A stretch of 64,000 nucleotides of DNA, from assembly GCF_000021725.1 (NCBI RefSeq), contig NC_012115.1, forward strand, positions 204,501 through 268,500, in the 5' to 3' direction. Shown in pieces: positions 54,551-62,411 of this stretch. Each line of letters starts with the position of its first letter. Position 1 is the stretch's first letter. The position numbers were made by a program, and so were the translations under genes. The notes below the pieces were generated by a model that was not told the origin of the DNA, did no database searches, and saw only the letters and a list, made by a program, of their open reading frames with translations. Source of the DNA: Nautilia profundicola AmH. GTDB taxonomy: Bacteria > Campylobacterota > Campylobacteria > Campylobacterales > Nautiliaceae.

Positions 54551-55290
54551 TAATGTCCTTGAAAATATAGCTTGTATGTTGTCGCACAGAATACGAATAT
54601 ATACCATACAAGCAGGAATTTTTTATGATGTTTCGGGCTCATTGCGTGGTATAGTCTGATACCGAAATATGTGCCTATAAGTGAGGCGAGCCCGATTGTA
54701 AAACCTTTGGAATAATCGATATGTCCGGCAAGACTTTGAGAAATAAACCCTGAAATAGATGAAAACACGACAAAAAATAGGCTCAGACTCACCGTCGTTT
54801 TAAGTCTGTAATGCAAGAACCCTACAAGTATAGGTGTGATTAATATTGCACCCCCGACTCCAACGCTTATAGCTATCATTCCTACAAAAAGTCCAATAAA
54901 AAAGAGCTTTTTGTTATCAATCGGAGGTTCGTCTTTCGGTTCCGGGACTGTTATGAAAAACCTGACAATAGCGATAAACACAAGTGTGAGGAATATAAAC
55001 CCGAGTATTTCTTTTGAAGTGTGTTTTACGATATATCCGCTGAGGCTCGCACCGAGTGCTCCTCCTATTGCTAATGATAAGCCGTTTTTGATTTTTAAAA
55101 GACCTTTTTTGTAATTGAGGTATGAACCGTATACGGAGCTTAACATCATCTGGGTTACGCTTATGCCTATGGCTTCTTTAAATCCGAAGCCCAAAAACAG
55201 TAAAACAGGCACAAGTACGGTTCCACCCCCAATTCCGAAAAAACCTGAGGCGAAGCCTACGAAAATTCCAATAATTACGGCACTTATCAA
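54550..55290 (-). CDS. TauE/SafE-family sulfite/organosulfonate exporter-like protein
   Basis: 246 residues, about eight helices. Family motif GFASGFFGIGGGTVLVPVLL near the start and GMIAISVGVGGAILITPIL in the second half form the internal repeat of TauE/SafE. TTG start at 55290 with SD AAGG. Family members export sulfur compounds (sulfite, sulfoacetate); the substrate here is unknown. Confidence 0.83.
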   Translation of the reverse strand: MISAVIIGIFVGFASGFFGIGGGTVLVPVLLFLGFGFKEAIGISVTQMMLSSVYGSYLNYKKGLLKIKNGLSLAIGGALGASLSGYIVKHTSKEILGFIFLTLVFIAIVRFFITVPEPKDEPPIDNKKLFFIGLFVGMIAISVGVGGAILITPILVGFLHYRLKTTVSLSLFFVVFSSISGFISQSLAGHIDYSKGFTIGLASLIGTYFGIRLYHAMSPKHHKKFLLVWYIFVFCATTYKLYFQGH

Positions 55291-55350
55291 ATCAAGCCTT
55301 TTTTGATAAAATTATATCATAGTAAAATTTAGTAAATCTAAAGGGAGAGG

Positions 55351-55752
55351 ATGTTTAATATTATTAAAGAAGCCGTTAAAAACTTTATGGATTCGATTGA
55401 AGCAAAAGCCGATGAATGTAATGAAGAGCTTGGTAATGGGTTTGTTAGTAAGATTGCGATAACAGGGGATGAAAATTATGATATATATATTATAGTACCT
55501 CATGAAAAGCTTTCTTATATAGCGAATTATTATTTCGGGGATGATGACTATGATACGGAAGATTTAACAAAAGAGATAGCAAATCAGATTATCGGAAATG
55601 CAAAAATAATAGCTGCCGAAAAAAATATTAATTTTGATATATCGGTTCCGGAATTTTTAGGAGAATTTGATAAAAATATCGAATATGACGATATGTTATC
55701 ATTTAAATTTAACGGAGATAAATGTTTTTATATCCTGTTTAAGGGGAAATAA
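55351..55752 (+). CDS. CheX-like chemotaxis phosphatase domain protein
   Basis: 133 residues. The motif EDLTKEIANQIIGNAKIIA is the helix with the E-x3-N phosphatase positions of CheX/CheC. The flanking beta strands (SKIAITGDENYDIYIIV, CFYILFKG) complete the fold. Located before fliN and a fliO-like gene, as in Campylobacter; it could dephosphorylate CheY-P at the motor. Stop and fliN start overlap by 1 nt. Confidence 0.65.
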   Translation: MFNIIKEAVKNFMDSIEAKADECNEELGNGFVSKIAITGDENYDIYIIVPHEKLSYIANYYFGDDDYDTEDLTKEIANQIIGNAKIIAAEKNINFDISVPEFLGEFDKNIEYDDMLSFKFNGDKCFYILFKGK

Positions 55753-56063
55753 TGGAAGAAAAAAAATTAATAGAAGAAGATATTGAAGAATTTATTCCCG
55801 ATTATTCGAATCTTTTAGATACTGAGGTGCTTTTTGAAAGCGATTTAGGTAGGGTAGATATAACATTAAGAGAAATACTTGCGCTTCAAAAAGGAAGCGT
55901 AATTGATTTGCAAAAGCCCGAAGGTGAGAGTGCGGAAGTTTATATAAACGGTCGTATCATAGGAAAAGGCGAAGTAATGGTTTATGAAAAAAATCTGGCA
56001 ATTAGGCTAAATGAAGTACTTGATGCAAATCAGCTTATATATTATTTGACAAAAGAAACATAA
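55752..56063 (+). CDS. fliN: Flagellar motor switch protein FliN
   Basis: 103 residues of the SpoA fold. TEVLFESDLGRVDITLREIL, GSVIDLQKPEGESAEVYINGRIIGKG and VMVYEKNLAIRLNEVL match FliN. C-ring component with FliM/FliG. Coupled with the upstream CheX-like gene; short gap to the FliO-like gene. Confidence 0.9.
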   Translation: MEEKKLIEEDIEEFIPDYSNLLDTEVLFESDLGRVDITLREILALQKGSVIDLQKPEGESAEVYINGRIIGKGEVMVYEKNLAIRLNEVLDANQLIYYLTKET

Positions 56064-56100
56064 AATTGCTTAAAGTAAGCAAAATAGCTAAGGAGCGTTT

Positions 56101-56862
56101 GTGAAAAAAATTATTTTTTTATTATTGGGGGTATTAGTATTTGGAGCTAACTTAATTAATGTGAATTTTTTTGAAGGTAAAAATAAACTCGATGTACTGT
56201 TTTCACTTGATGACGCATTCAAAGGTAAAGTAAAACAGATATCTAAGAATTCATATATTTTAACAGGTATAAATACGGATAAGGTCATTCAAAAAGAATT
56301 TAAGAAAAATTTTATAAATTCTATTATAATTTCGCCTGAAAAAAACGGAGTTAGAATCGATATAACTTCCAATAAAAAAATAAAAACATCGGTAGCTCTT
56401 ACTCCTGACGGATATGGGGTTAGGTTTAGAATAATAAATGCAAATCCGGTGGTAAAAACGACAAAAGCCGAAAATATTAAAAACATGACAGCTCAGACTC
56501 AGGGACTTGATATGCTTTCATATATTGTCGGAATAAGTATACTTATAATTCTGGCTTTTGTATTATGGTTTATTAAAAGAAAAGCGGTTCATCTTCCTAA
56601 ACTGAAAGAAGATATGAAAGTGCTTGCGCAAAAACCGGTTGATGCAAAAAATAAAATTGTGCTTTTTGATTATCAGGGAAGAAAATATCTGATGCTTATA
56701 GGAAATACGAATGTTTTGCTTGACGTTTTTGTAGAAGACGTGGCAGTACCCAAAAACGAAGTTGAGTTTGACGAAATGCTGAAACTGAGTAAAAAATACG
56801 GAAATATAGAAAAATATATACAAAACGCTGAAAAATTAAAGGAGTTTGATGAAAGAATTTGA
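56101..56862 (+). CDS. FliO-like membrane protein with enlarged periplasmic domain
   Basis: 253 residues: signal/anchor [17 protein letters not shown], a periplasmic beta-rich domain to about 135, TM about 143-163 ([17 protein letters not shown]), then a basic cytoplasmic domain with [24 protein letters not shown], the FliO block. FliO assists FliP ring assembly; typical FliO has no such periplasmic domain. Position after fliN supports the call. The end overlaps mnmG by 14 nt. Confidence 0.7.
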   Translation: MKKIIFLLLGVLVFGANLINVNFFEGKNKLDVLFSLDDAFKGKVKQISKNSYILTGINTDKVIQKEFKKNFINSIIISPEKNGVRIDITSNKKIKTSVALTPDGYGVRFRIINANPVVKTTKAENIKNMTAQTQGLDMLSYIVGISILIILAFVLWFIKRKAVHLPKLKEDMKVLAQKPVDAKNKIVLFDYQGRKYLMLIGNTNVLLDVFVEDVAVPKNEVEFDEMLKLSKKYGNIEKYIQNAEKLKEFDERI

Positions 56863-58720
56863 CGTAATTGTTGTCGGTGGAGGACATGCGGGGATTGAAG
56901 CCGCGCTTGCACCTGCCAGAATGGGTAAAAAAGTACTTTTACTTACCATGCTTGTAGAACAGATAGGGGCAGCCAGCTGTAACCCCGCAATCGGAGGTCT
57001 TGCAAAAGGACATCTTGTAAAAGAAATAGACGCACTCGGCGGTGAAATGGCGCTTGCTACAGACCATGCGGGTATTCAGTTTAGGGTCCTTAACGAAAAC
57101 AGAGGTCCGGCTGTAAGAGGAAGCAGGGCACAGATAGACATGGACAGATATAGAATATATATGAGAACGGTTTGTCTTAATACCCCAAATCTTACAGTGG
57201 CTCAGGAAATCGTTGATGAAATACTCGTAAAAAACGGCAAAGTGGTCGGAGTTAAAACAAACCTTTTAAACGAATACAAAACAAAAGCTCTTATTCTCAC
57301 AACCGGAACATTTATGAGAGGGATTATGCATTTTGGTCCCGTTAAACTTGAAGGAGGAAGATTTCACGAACTTCCTGCTAAAAAAATCTCTAAATCGCTT
57401 GAAGATTTGGGATTTAAACTTGAAAGACTTAAAACCGGAACGACTGCGAGAATTGACGCAAGAACTATTGATTTTTCAAAAATGGAAATTCAGCCGGGTG
57501 ATGAAAACCCTAAACCTTTTTCTTTCAGAACGGATAAAAAAACGTTTAATCCTACTCAGCTTCCGTGTTACATAACATATACAAACGAAAATACCCACGA
57601 TATTATCAAAAGCAACTTCCACAGAGCCCCTCTTTTTACGGGTCAGATTGAAGGTGTGGGGCCGAGATACTGCCCGAGTATCGAAGATAAACTGAATAAA
57701 TTCCCTGATAAAGAGCGCCATCACGTATTTGTGGAGCCTCAGACTTTGGAAGCCACGGAATATTATCTAAACGGACTTTCGACTTCTCTTCCTATGGATG
57801 TTCAGGAAGACTTTATCCATTCAATCCCGGGGCTTGAAAATGCTAAAATAGTCAGATTCGGATATGCGATTGAATATGATTTCATACAGCCTACGAATCT
57901 GAAACATTCACTTGAAACCAAAGAAATCGAGGGACTTTTCTTTGCCGGGCAGATAAACGGAACGACAGGATATGAAGAAGCGGCGGCGCAGGGTATAATG
58001 GCGGGAATCAACGCCGCACTTAAAATAGACGGGAAAGAACCAATTATTTTCAGAAGGGATGAAGCGTATATCGGGGTTCTTATTGACGATCTGGTTACAA
58101 AAGGAACGAACGAACCTTACAGAATGTTTACGAGCAGAAGCGAATACAGACTATTGCTCAGAGAAGATAACGCAATTTTAAGACTTGCGGATTACGGGTA
58201 TGAGCTTGGAATTTTGGATGATAAGACGTATGAGAGGGTGCAGAAGTTAAGGGAAGAAATAAACAGGGGAATGAAAATCCTGAATGAAACGTTTGTAACG
58301 CCAAACAAACAGATAAATGCAATGCTTGAAGAAATGGGTGAAGAGAAAATCCAAAGCAAAATGGAAATAAGAAAAATAGCCGGGCGTCATACGTTCAACA
58401 GGGAAAAACTTTTAAAACTCGCACCCGAATTTAAAGATTTCAGCGAAGATGCGCTTGAGCAAATACTGATTGACGCAAGATATCACCATTATATAGAAAG
58501 ACAAAAAGCACAGATTGACAAAATGAAAGAGATGCTAAGTGTAAAAATCCCTGAAGATTTCGAATACAAAGGAATTCCGGGACTCAGCCGAGAAATTGTC
58601 GAAAAACTTGAAAAGTTCAGACCTCCTACACTCTTTGCGGCCAGTGAAATAAGCGGTGTAACGCCTGCTGCGATCGATATTATTCATATGTATATCAATA
58701 TGAGAAAAAAGAAAAGTTGA
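56849..58720 (+). CDS. mnmG: tRNA uridine-5-carboxymethylaminomethyl synthesis enzyme MnmG (GidA)
   Basis: FAD enzyme forming cmnm5U34 with MnmE, 623 residues. FAD motif [48 protein letters not shown] (Cys), [16 protein letters not shown], and the C-terminal MnmE-binding helices. The ATG at 56849 is chosen: AAAGGAG is 4 nt before it and a TTG codon 3 nt upstream is weaker. Overlaps the FliO-like gene. Confidence 0.97.
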   Translation: MKEFDVIVVGGGHAGIEAALAPARMGKKVLLLTMLVEQIGAASCNPAIGGLAKGHLVKEIDALGGEMALATDHAGIQFRVLNENRGPAVRGSRAQIDMDRYRIYMRTVCLNTPNLTVAQEIVDEILVKNGKVVGVKTNLLNEYKTKALILTTGTFMRGIMHFGPVKLEGGRFHELPAKKISKSLEDLGFKLERLKTGTTARIDARTIDFSKMEIQPGDENPKPFSFRTDKKTFNPTQLPCYITYTNENTHDIIKSNFHRAPLFTGQIEGVGPRYCPSIEDKLNKFPDKERHHVFVEPQTLEATEYYLNGLSTSLPMDVQEDFIHSIPGLENAKIVRFGYAIEYDFIQPTNLKHSLETKEIEGLFFAGQINGTTGYEEAAAQGIMAGINAALKIDGKEPIIFRRDEAYIGVLIDDLVTKGTNEPYRMFTSRSEYRLLLREDNAILRLADYGYELGILDDKTYERVQKLREEINRGMKILNETFVTPNKQINAMLEEMGEEKIQSKMEIRKIAGRHTFNREKLLKLAPEFKDFSEDALEQILIDARYHHYIERQKAQIDKMKEMLSVKIPEDFEYKGIPGLSREIVEKLEKFRPPTLFAASEISGVTPAAIDIIHMYINMRKKKS

Positions 58721-58762
58721 CAAAATTTATCTTTTTTATATAATTGCTAAAAAAGGAATTTA

Positions 58763-59041
58763 ATGACATATATTTATGTATATACTGCTGATAAAGATAA
58801 GTTTGAAAGAATTAAAAAAGCCGTTGAGGTTGCAAATACTCTTCCTGAAACTCCGGTGTTTTGCGTAAACGATCTTGAAGCTATTGAGGAAGTTAGAAAA
58901 AACGGCTATAAAGCCATGAATGTGGATGCCCTGCAGGATCTTTTTAACTTAAGTGACGGAAGCGATACGTTTTATATCTTAACACCCGAAGATACGACGT
59001 ATCTAAAAGCCGCGTTTGCAAACGTAAAAGAAATTAATTAG
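58763..59041 (+). CDS. Small conserved protein of unknown function
   Basis: 92 residues; an alpha/beta protein with TYIYVYTADKDKFERIKKAV, LEAIEEVRKNGYKAMNVDAL and DTFYILTPEDTTYLKAAF. The pattern resembles a small ACT- or ferredoxin-like fold, but I do not recognise the family. Good SD (AAAAGGAA); follows mnmG after 42 nt. Confidence 0.6.
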   Translation: MTYIYVYTADKDKFERIKKAVEVANTLPETPVFCVNDLEAIEEVRKNGYKAMNVDALQDLFNLSDGSDTFYILTPEDTTYLKAAFANVKEIN

Positions 59042-59052
59042 GAGAATTTGGC

Positions 59053-59196
59053 ATGGAAAACAAAGAATTAAATACTGAAAACAACATTCAGGAAGAAAAA
59101 CCGTTTAATTTCGGTAAGTTTATATTCGGAATATTTATTGGGCTTTTGATACTGACTGGAATTATTATTATGGTTCCTTACTTTTTAATGAAGTAA
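59053..59196 (+). CDS. 47-residue single-pass membrane protein
   Basis: Short gene of 47 codons. Acidic, asparagine-rich N-terminus (MENKELNTENNIQEEK) followed by hydrophobic residues about 23-41 with FIFGIFIGLLILTG and IIIMVPYFLMK. SD GGAG with 8-nt spacing. It starts 12 nt after the previous gene and its last 29 nt overlap the end of the convergent kinase gene. No family recognised. Confidence 0.6.
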   Translation: MENKELNTENNIQEEKPFNFGKFIFGIFIGLLILTGIIIMVPYFLMK

Positions 59197-59929
59197 TATC
59201 AAAATAAAACCTGCTTCCCTTTCCTTTTTCACTTTCGATTTTAAGATGTGTTTTATGGATTTTTAAGATCTTTTCAACAATTGCAAGACCGAGTCCCAAA
59301 GAGTTGTCCCATTCGTTTTTTGCTATGCGGTAGAATTTTTGTTTGATAAGGTCTATTTCTTTTTCATTAATGCCTTTTCCTTTGTCTATTACCTCGAAAT
59401 TTTCGTTTATATTTACGGTTATTTCATCTTTTGAATATTTCAGTGCGTTTGAGATGAGGTTGTAAATAACCACTTCTATTAACGTCTTGTCGGCAAAAAC
59501 AGTCGTTTTTCGGCAGTTTAATTTAATTCTTTCACTGTTGAAACTTTCAATTATGTTCTTTGCCGTTTCGCAGAGATCGAACTGAGTAAATTTCACCTTT
59601 ACTTTTTCGTTTTCAAGCCTTGTAATAAGATAGAGCCTGTCTATAAGCTCACTGAGTCTTAGGGAGTTTTTTTGGATTTTATGTAAAAATTTATCGTTCA
59701 TATCTTTTGGGAGTTCGTTTGAGAGGATTGTTTCTATGTATCCGTTTATGATTGATATCGGGTTTTTAAATTCGTGAGAAATGGCGGATATGAGTTCGTC
59801 TTTTGAAGAGTTCAGGATTTTTAGTTTTTTGTTTTCTTTTTTAAGTTTTCTGTTTTCTTCTTTTAGTTTTTCAAGCTCTTTTAATTCTTCCGAAAAAAAG
59901 ATTTTTTTTAAAAAATTCTCAATTCTCAA
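59168..59929 (-). CDS. PhoR-like histidine kinase without membrane segment
   Basis: 253 residues, no TM: a coiled coil of Lys/Glu (residues about 15-40) is followed by HisKA with ISAISHEFKNPISIINGYI and HATPase with N (LISNALKYS), G1 (VIDKGKGI), G2 (NSLGLGLAIVEKI). The start is TTG at 59929; SD GGAG lies at 59942-59939, and 59915-59942 are four heptamers, so the start codon lies inside a tandem repeat. A stop is in frame just upstream. Located downstream of response regulator and PhoU-like genes, so likely phosphate signalling from PstSCA/PhoU rather than an own sensor. Confidence 0.78.
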   Translation of the reverse strand: MRIENFLKKIFFSEELKELEKLKEENRKLKKENKKLKILNSSKDELISAISHEFKNPISIINGYIETILSNELPKDMNDKFLHKIQKNSLRLSELIDRLYLITRLENEKVKVKFTQFDLCETAKNIIESFNSERIKLNCRKTTVFADKTLIEVVIYNLISNALKYSKDEITVNINENFEVIDKGKGINEKEIDLIKQKFYRIAKNEWDNSLGLGLAIVEKILKIHKTHLKIESEKGKGSRFYFDITSLKSKEP

Positions 59930-59942
59930 TTCTCAATTCTCC
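59915..59942 (-). repeat. Heptamer tandem repeat (4 units) spanning the kinase RBS/start
   Basis: On the plus strand: ATTCTCA three times and ATTCTCC once, perfect 7-nt units. On the kinase strand they give GGAG (SD) and TTGAG copies; only the TTG at 59929 is in frame, the TTGs at 59936 and 59922 run into stops. A change of one unit upstream of 59929 alters SD-start spacing by 7 nt. Confidence 0.75.
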
Positions 59943-59970
59943 ATTTCTATTTTAACTTTTCATTTTCCAT

Positions 59971-60609
59971 TTATTTAAGTTTGTATCCCACGCCTCTTAC
60001 GCTTTCGATAATGTTTCCGATTTTGTGGTTTAGTCTGTTGATGGCGACGTTTACGCTTTTTTCGTTTGTGCTGCCGAGCTCATCCATGATTTCGGAGCGG
60101 CTTAGGGTTCTTTTCTGGTTTTTAAAAAACAGTTCCAAAAGTCTGAATTCCGAAGGCGTAAGTGGAATGTCGATGTTTTCGTGTGTAAGGGTTCTGCCGT
60201 TTAGGTCAAGGTGATAATCTTTATATGAAACGACACTTGCTGATATGTTGTAGCGCTTCAAGACCGCCTTTATTCTTGCGAGCAGTTCTTTCATTTTAAA
60301 AGGTTTGGTTATATAATCGTCCGCACCTCTTTCGAAGCCTTCGACTATGTCGTCTTCATCCGCTTTTGCGGTTAAAAATATTACGGGTATTTCGTAACCT
60401 TCCTGTTTTAGATCTTTTACAAACACACTGCCTTCAACTCCCGGAAGATTCCTGTCTACTATAAGCAGATCTGGGTTTTCTTCAATTATGAAGTCTTTTA
60501 CCTTTTTTGTATTCGTAAAGCCTACGGCGTCGTAGCCGTTTTGCTGAAGGGTAAATTCAAGAAGTTCCAAAAGATCTTCTTCGTCTTCAATAATCGCAAT
60601 TGTTATCAT
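59971..60609 (-). CDS. PhoB-like OmpR-family response regulator
   Basis: 212 residues from the ATG at 60609 (SD AAAGGG at proper spacing; the frame has a GTG 6 nt upstream). Receiver with EDEEDLLEL, VDRNLPGVEG (Asp), FLTAKAD (Thr) and DDYITKPFK (Lys); C-terminal winged helix with PLTPSEFRLLELFF and KSVNVAINRLNHKIG. It lies in one operon with a PhoU-like gene and a kinase, opposite pstS, which supports phosphate control. Confidence 0.87.
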   Translation of the reverse strand: MITIAIIEDEEDLLELLEFTLQQNGYDAVGFTNTKKVKDFIIEENPDLLIVDRNLPGVEGSVFVKDLKQEGYEIPVIFLTAKADEDDIVEGFERGADDYITKPFKMKELLARIKAVLKRYNISASVVSYKDYHLDLNGRTLTHENIDIPLTPSEFRLLELFFKNQKRTLSRSEIMDELGSTNEKSVNVAINRLNHKIGNIIESVRGVGYKLK

Positions 60610-60671
60610 TATCACCCTTTTAAAATTTTAGATGTTTTTAATTTTCCATTTTCCATTGTAACATTTTACAT

Positions 60672-61232
60672 TTATAATTCGAGTCCTTCTTTCGCAAACA
60701 GAAGATATGACGCAATCGTTTTGGAGCTGTCGCTGATTCTTTCAAGTTTTTTTGCTATGTTTAGAATTTTGAGGATTTCATCCACATTGTCTTTTTGTTT
60801 TACTTCAAGTACAAGCTCTTTATATATTTCATCGGCTATTTTTTCATAACTTATGATAGTAGAATAGGCATCTTCTATAGTGTCGCCTTTAACGGCGAGT
60901 TTTAGTACGTCTATTGTTGAAATGGCGTTTTGGTAAAGCGCTTCGATTTTTTCGTCTTCAAAGTCGTATTTTTTGATAAACGCCTTTGTTGATTTTTTGA
61001 TTTTTGCAAGGAATGAGCTTATTTTCAGATATGCCACAACTTCACGCAAAAACTCTCCCTGCGGATGAAAGAGAGCCAGAAACTTAATAACTTCGTTATC
61101 GAATTCTTTGAGGTCTATTAAGAAAAACTCTTCTGTTAGTTCTTTTTTCTTAAGAGATTCTTCAATAGCTTCAATATAGCCTACGAATTTGGCGTTAATG
61201 TTGTTTAGTGCCTTTTCAAAAGAGCTGAGCAT
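60672..61232 (-). CDS. PhoU-like phosphate signalling protein
   Basis: 186 residues, all helical, the two-bundle layout of PhoU: FEKALNNINAKFVGYIEAIE at the start, EALYQNAISTIDVLKLAV, and KIADEIYKELVLEVKQ with the second E/D-rich helix. ATG at 61232 is preferred (SD AAGGA), as the ATG-like start 18 nt upstream has none. First gene of the regulator operon, divergent from pstS. Confidence 0.72.
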   Translation of the reverse strand: MLSSFEKALNNINAKFVGYIEAIEESLKKKELTEEFFLIDLKEFDNEVIKFLALFHPQGEFLREVVAYLKISSFLAKIKKSTKAFIKKYDFEDEKIEALYQNAISTIDVLKLAVKGDTIEDAYSTIISYEKIADEIYKELVLEVKQKDNVDEILKILNIAKKLERISDSSKTIASYLLFAKEGLEL

Positions 61233-61279
61233 TTCAATTCCTTTTTTCAAAATTATATCATTAATAAATATGGCGGTTT

Positions 61280-61317
61280 GTTATCTAAATGTTATCTAAT
61301 GTTACCGAAATGTTATC
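61280..61317 (+). promoter_or_regulatory. Four phased GTTATC/GTTACC repeats upstream of pstS (candidate Pho box)
   Basis: GTTATC at 61280, GTTATC at 61291, GTTACC at 61301 and GTTATC at 61312 are direct repeats 11, 10 and 11 nt apart, i.e. once per helix turn, as expected for tandem binding of an OmpR/PhoB-type regulator. They sit before a TACAAT -10-like element (61330) and about 40 nt before the pstS ATG. The regulator could be the neighbouring one. Confidence 0.65.
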
Positions 61318-61357
61318 TTTGTGTTTTACAATTTCGAAAACCAATTAAGGAGAATGA

Positions 61358-62356
61358 ATGAAAAAGTTAATTTTAGGTGCGGTGATTGCCGTAAGTTCAT
61401 TTGCGTATACAATTAACGGAACGGGGGCAAGTTTTCCGTATCCTGTATATAAACAGTGGATAAAAAGCTACTATGAAGCTACGGGTAACAAAGTAAACTA
61501 TACTGCAACGGGAAGCGGTACCGGGATTAAAGAGGTTGCATACAGACATGTGGCTTTTGGGGGGAGTGACAAGCCGTTAACTCCTGCGACGCTTAAAAAA
61601 GCGAAACTTTATCAGTTTCCGACGGTAGTGGGCGGAATTGTGTTCGGATACAATATTCCGGGTGTAGAGAATCTGAAACTTAGCGAAGCGGCAATTAAGG
61701 GAATAGTACTCGGTACAATCAAATACTGGGATAACCCGTTAATCGTAAAATACAATCCAAATGAAAAACTTCCTCACAAAAAAATTATTTTCGTTCACAG
61801 AAGCGACAGATCGGGAACAACTTTTAACTTTACTTATTATTTAAGTAAAATGAGCAAAACATGGAGACATAAATTCGGTGCGAGAAAACTGATCAACTGG
61901 CCGACTGACGCAGACGGAAGAGGGATTGCCGGTAAAGGAAACTTCGGTGTAAGTGCCGCAATTAAAACAAACGACTACTCTATCGGATATGTGGATTACG
62001 CGGATGCCAAGAAAAACGGACTTAAAATGGCTACAATTCAGGCTGCGGACGGCAAGTTTGTAGCTCCTACACCTGAAAATTTCGCCGAAGGAGCGAAATA
62101 TGCCGGGTTTGATCCTAAAAAAGACTTTTATAAAATAATCGCTTATCCGAAAAAAGGATACCCTATTATCGCATCTACATTCATTCTCGTACCGCAGGAA
62201 AAAATAGATACGGACAAAAAAGTAACCGCGTTTTTTGATTATGCATACGGCAAAGGTGACGAAGCGGCGAGCAAACTCGGATATATCCCGCTTCCTGCGA
62301 GTGTAAAAGATCAGATTAGAAAATACTGGGCTGATAAGGGTATATCACCAAAATAA
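61358..62356 (+). CDS. pstS: Phosphate ABC transporter substrate-binding protein PstS
   Basis: 332 residues with signal peptide MKKLILGAVIAVSSFA. INGTGASFPYPVYKQWI, YTATGSGTGIKEV, SDKPLTPATL and VHRSDRSGTTFNFTYYLSK are the phosphate-binding blocks. Periplasmic. A terminator-like hairpin follows before pstC, probably keeping pstS more abundant than the permease. Confidence 0.95.
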   Translation: MKKLILGAVIAVSSFAYTINGTGASFPYPVYKQWIKSYYEATGNKVNYTATGSGTGIKEVAYRHVAFGGSDKPLTPATLKKAKLYQFPTVVGGIVFGYNIPGVENLKLSEAAIKGIVLGTIKYWDNPLIVKYNPNEKLPHKKIIFVHRSDRSGTTFNFTYYLSKMSKTWRHKFGARKLINWPTDADGRGIAGKGNFGVSAAIKTNDYSIGYVDYADAKKNGLKMATIQAADGKFVAPTPENFAEGAKYAGFDPKKDFYKIIAYPKKGYPIIASTFILVPQEKIDTDKKVTAFFDYAYGKGDEAASKLGYIPLPASVKDQIRKYWADKGISPK

Positions 62357-62385
62357 AAGGTCTTTAAAACCTTTTTTATTTTTAA
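62355..62385 (+). terminator. Intercistronic hairpin between pstS and pstC
   Basis: AAAAGGT/ACCTTTT, 7-bp stem with a 7-nt loop, followed by TTATTTTT. A partial Rho-independent terminator is likely. Confidence 0.6.
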
Positions 62386-62411
62386 TACAATAACAAAAAT
62401 AAAGGCGGTGT

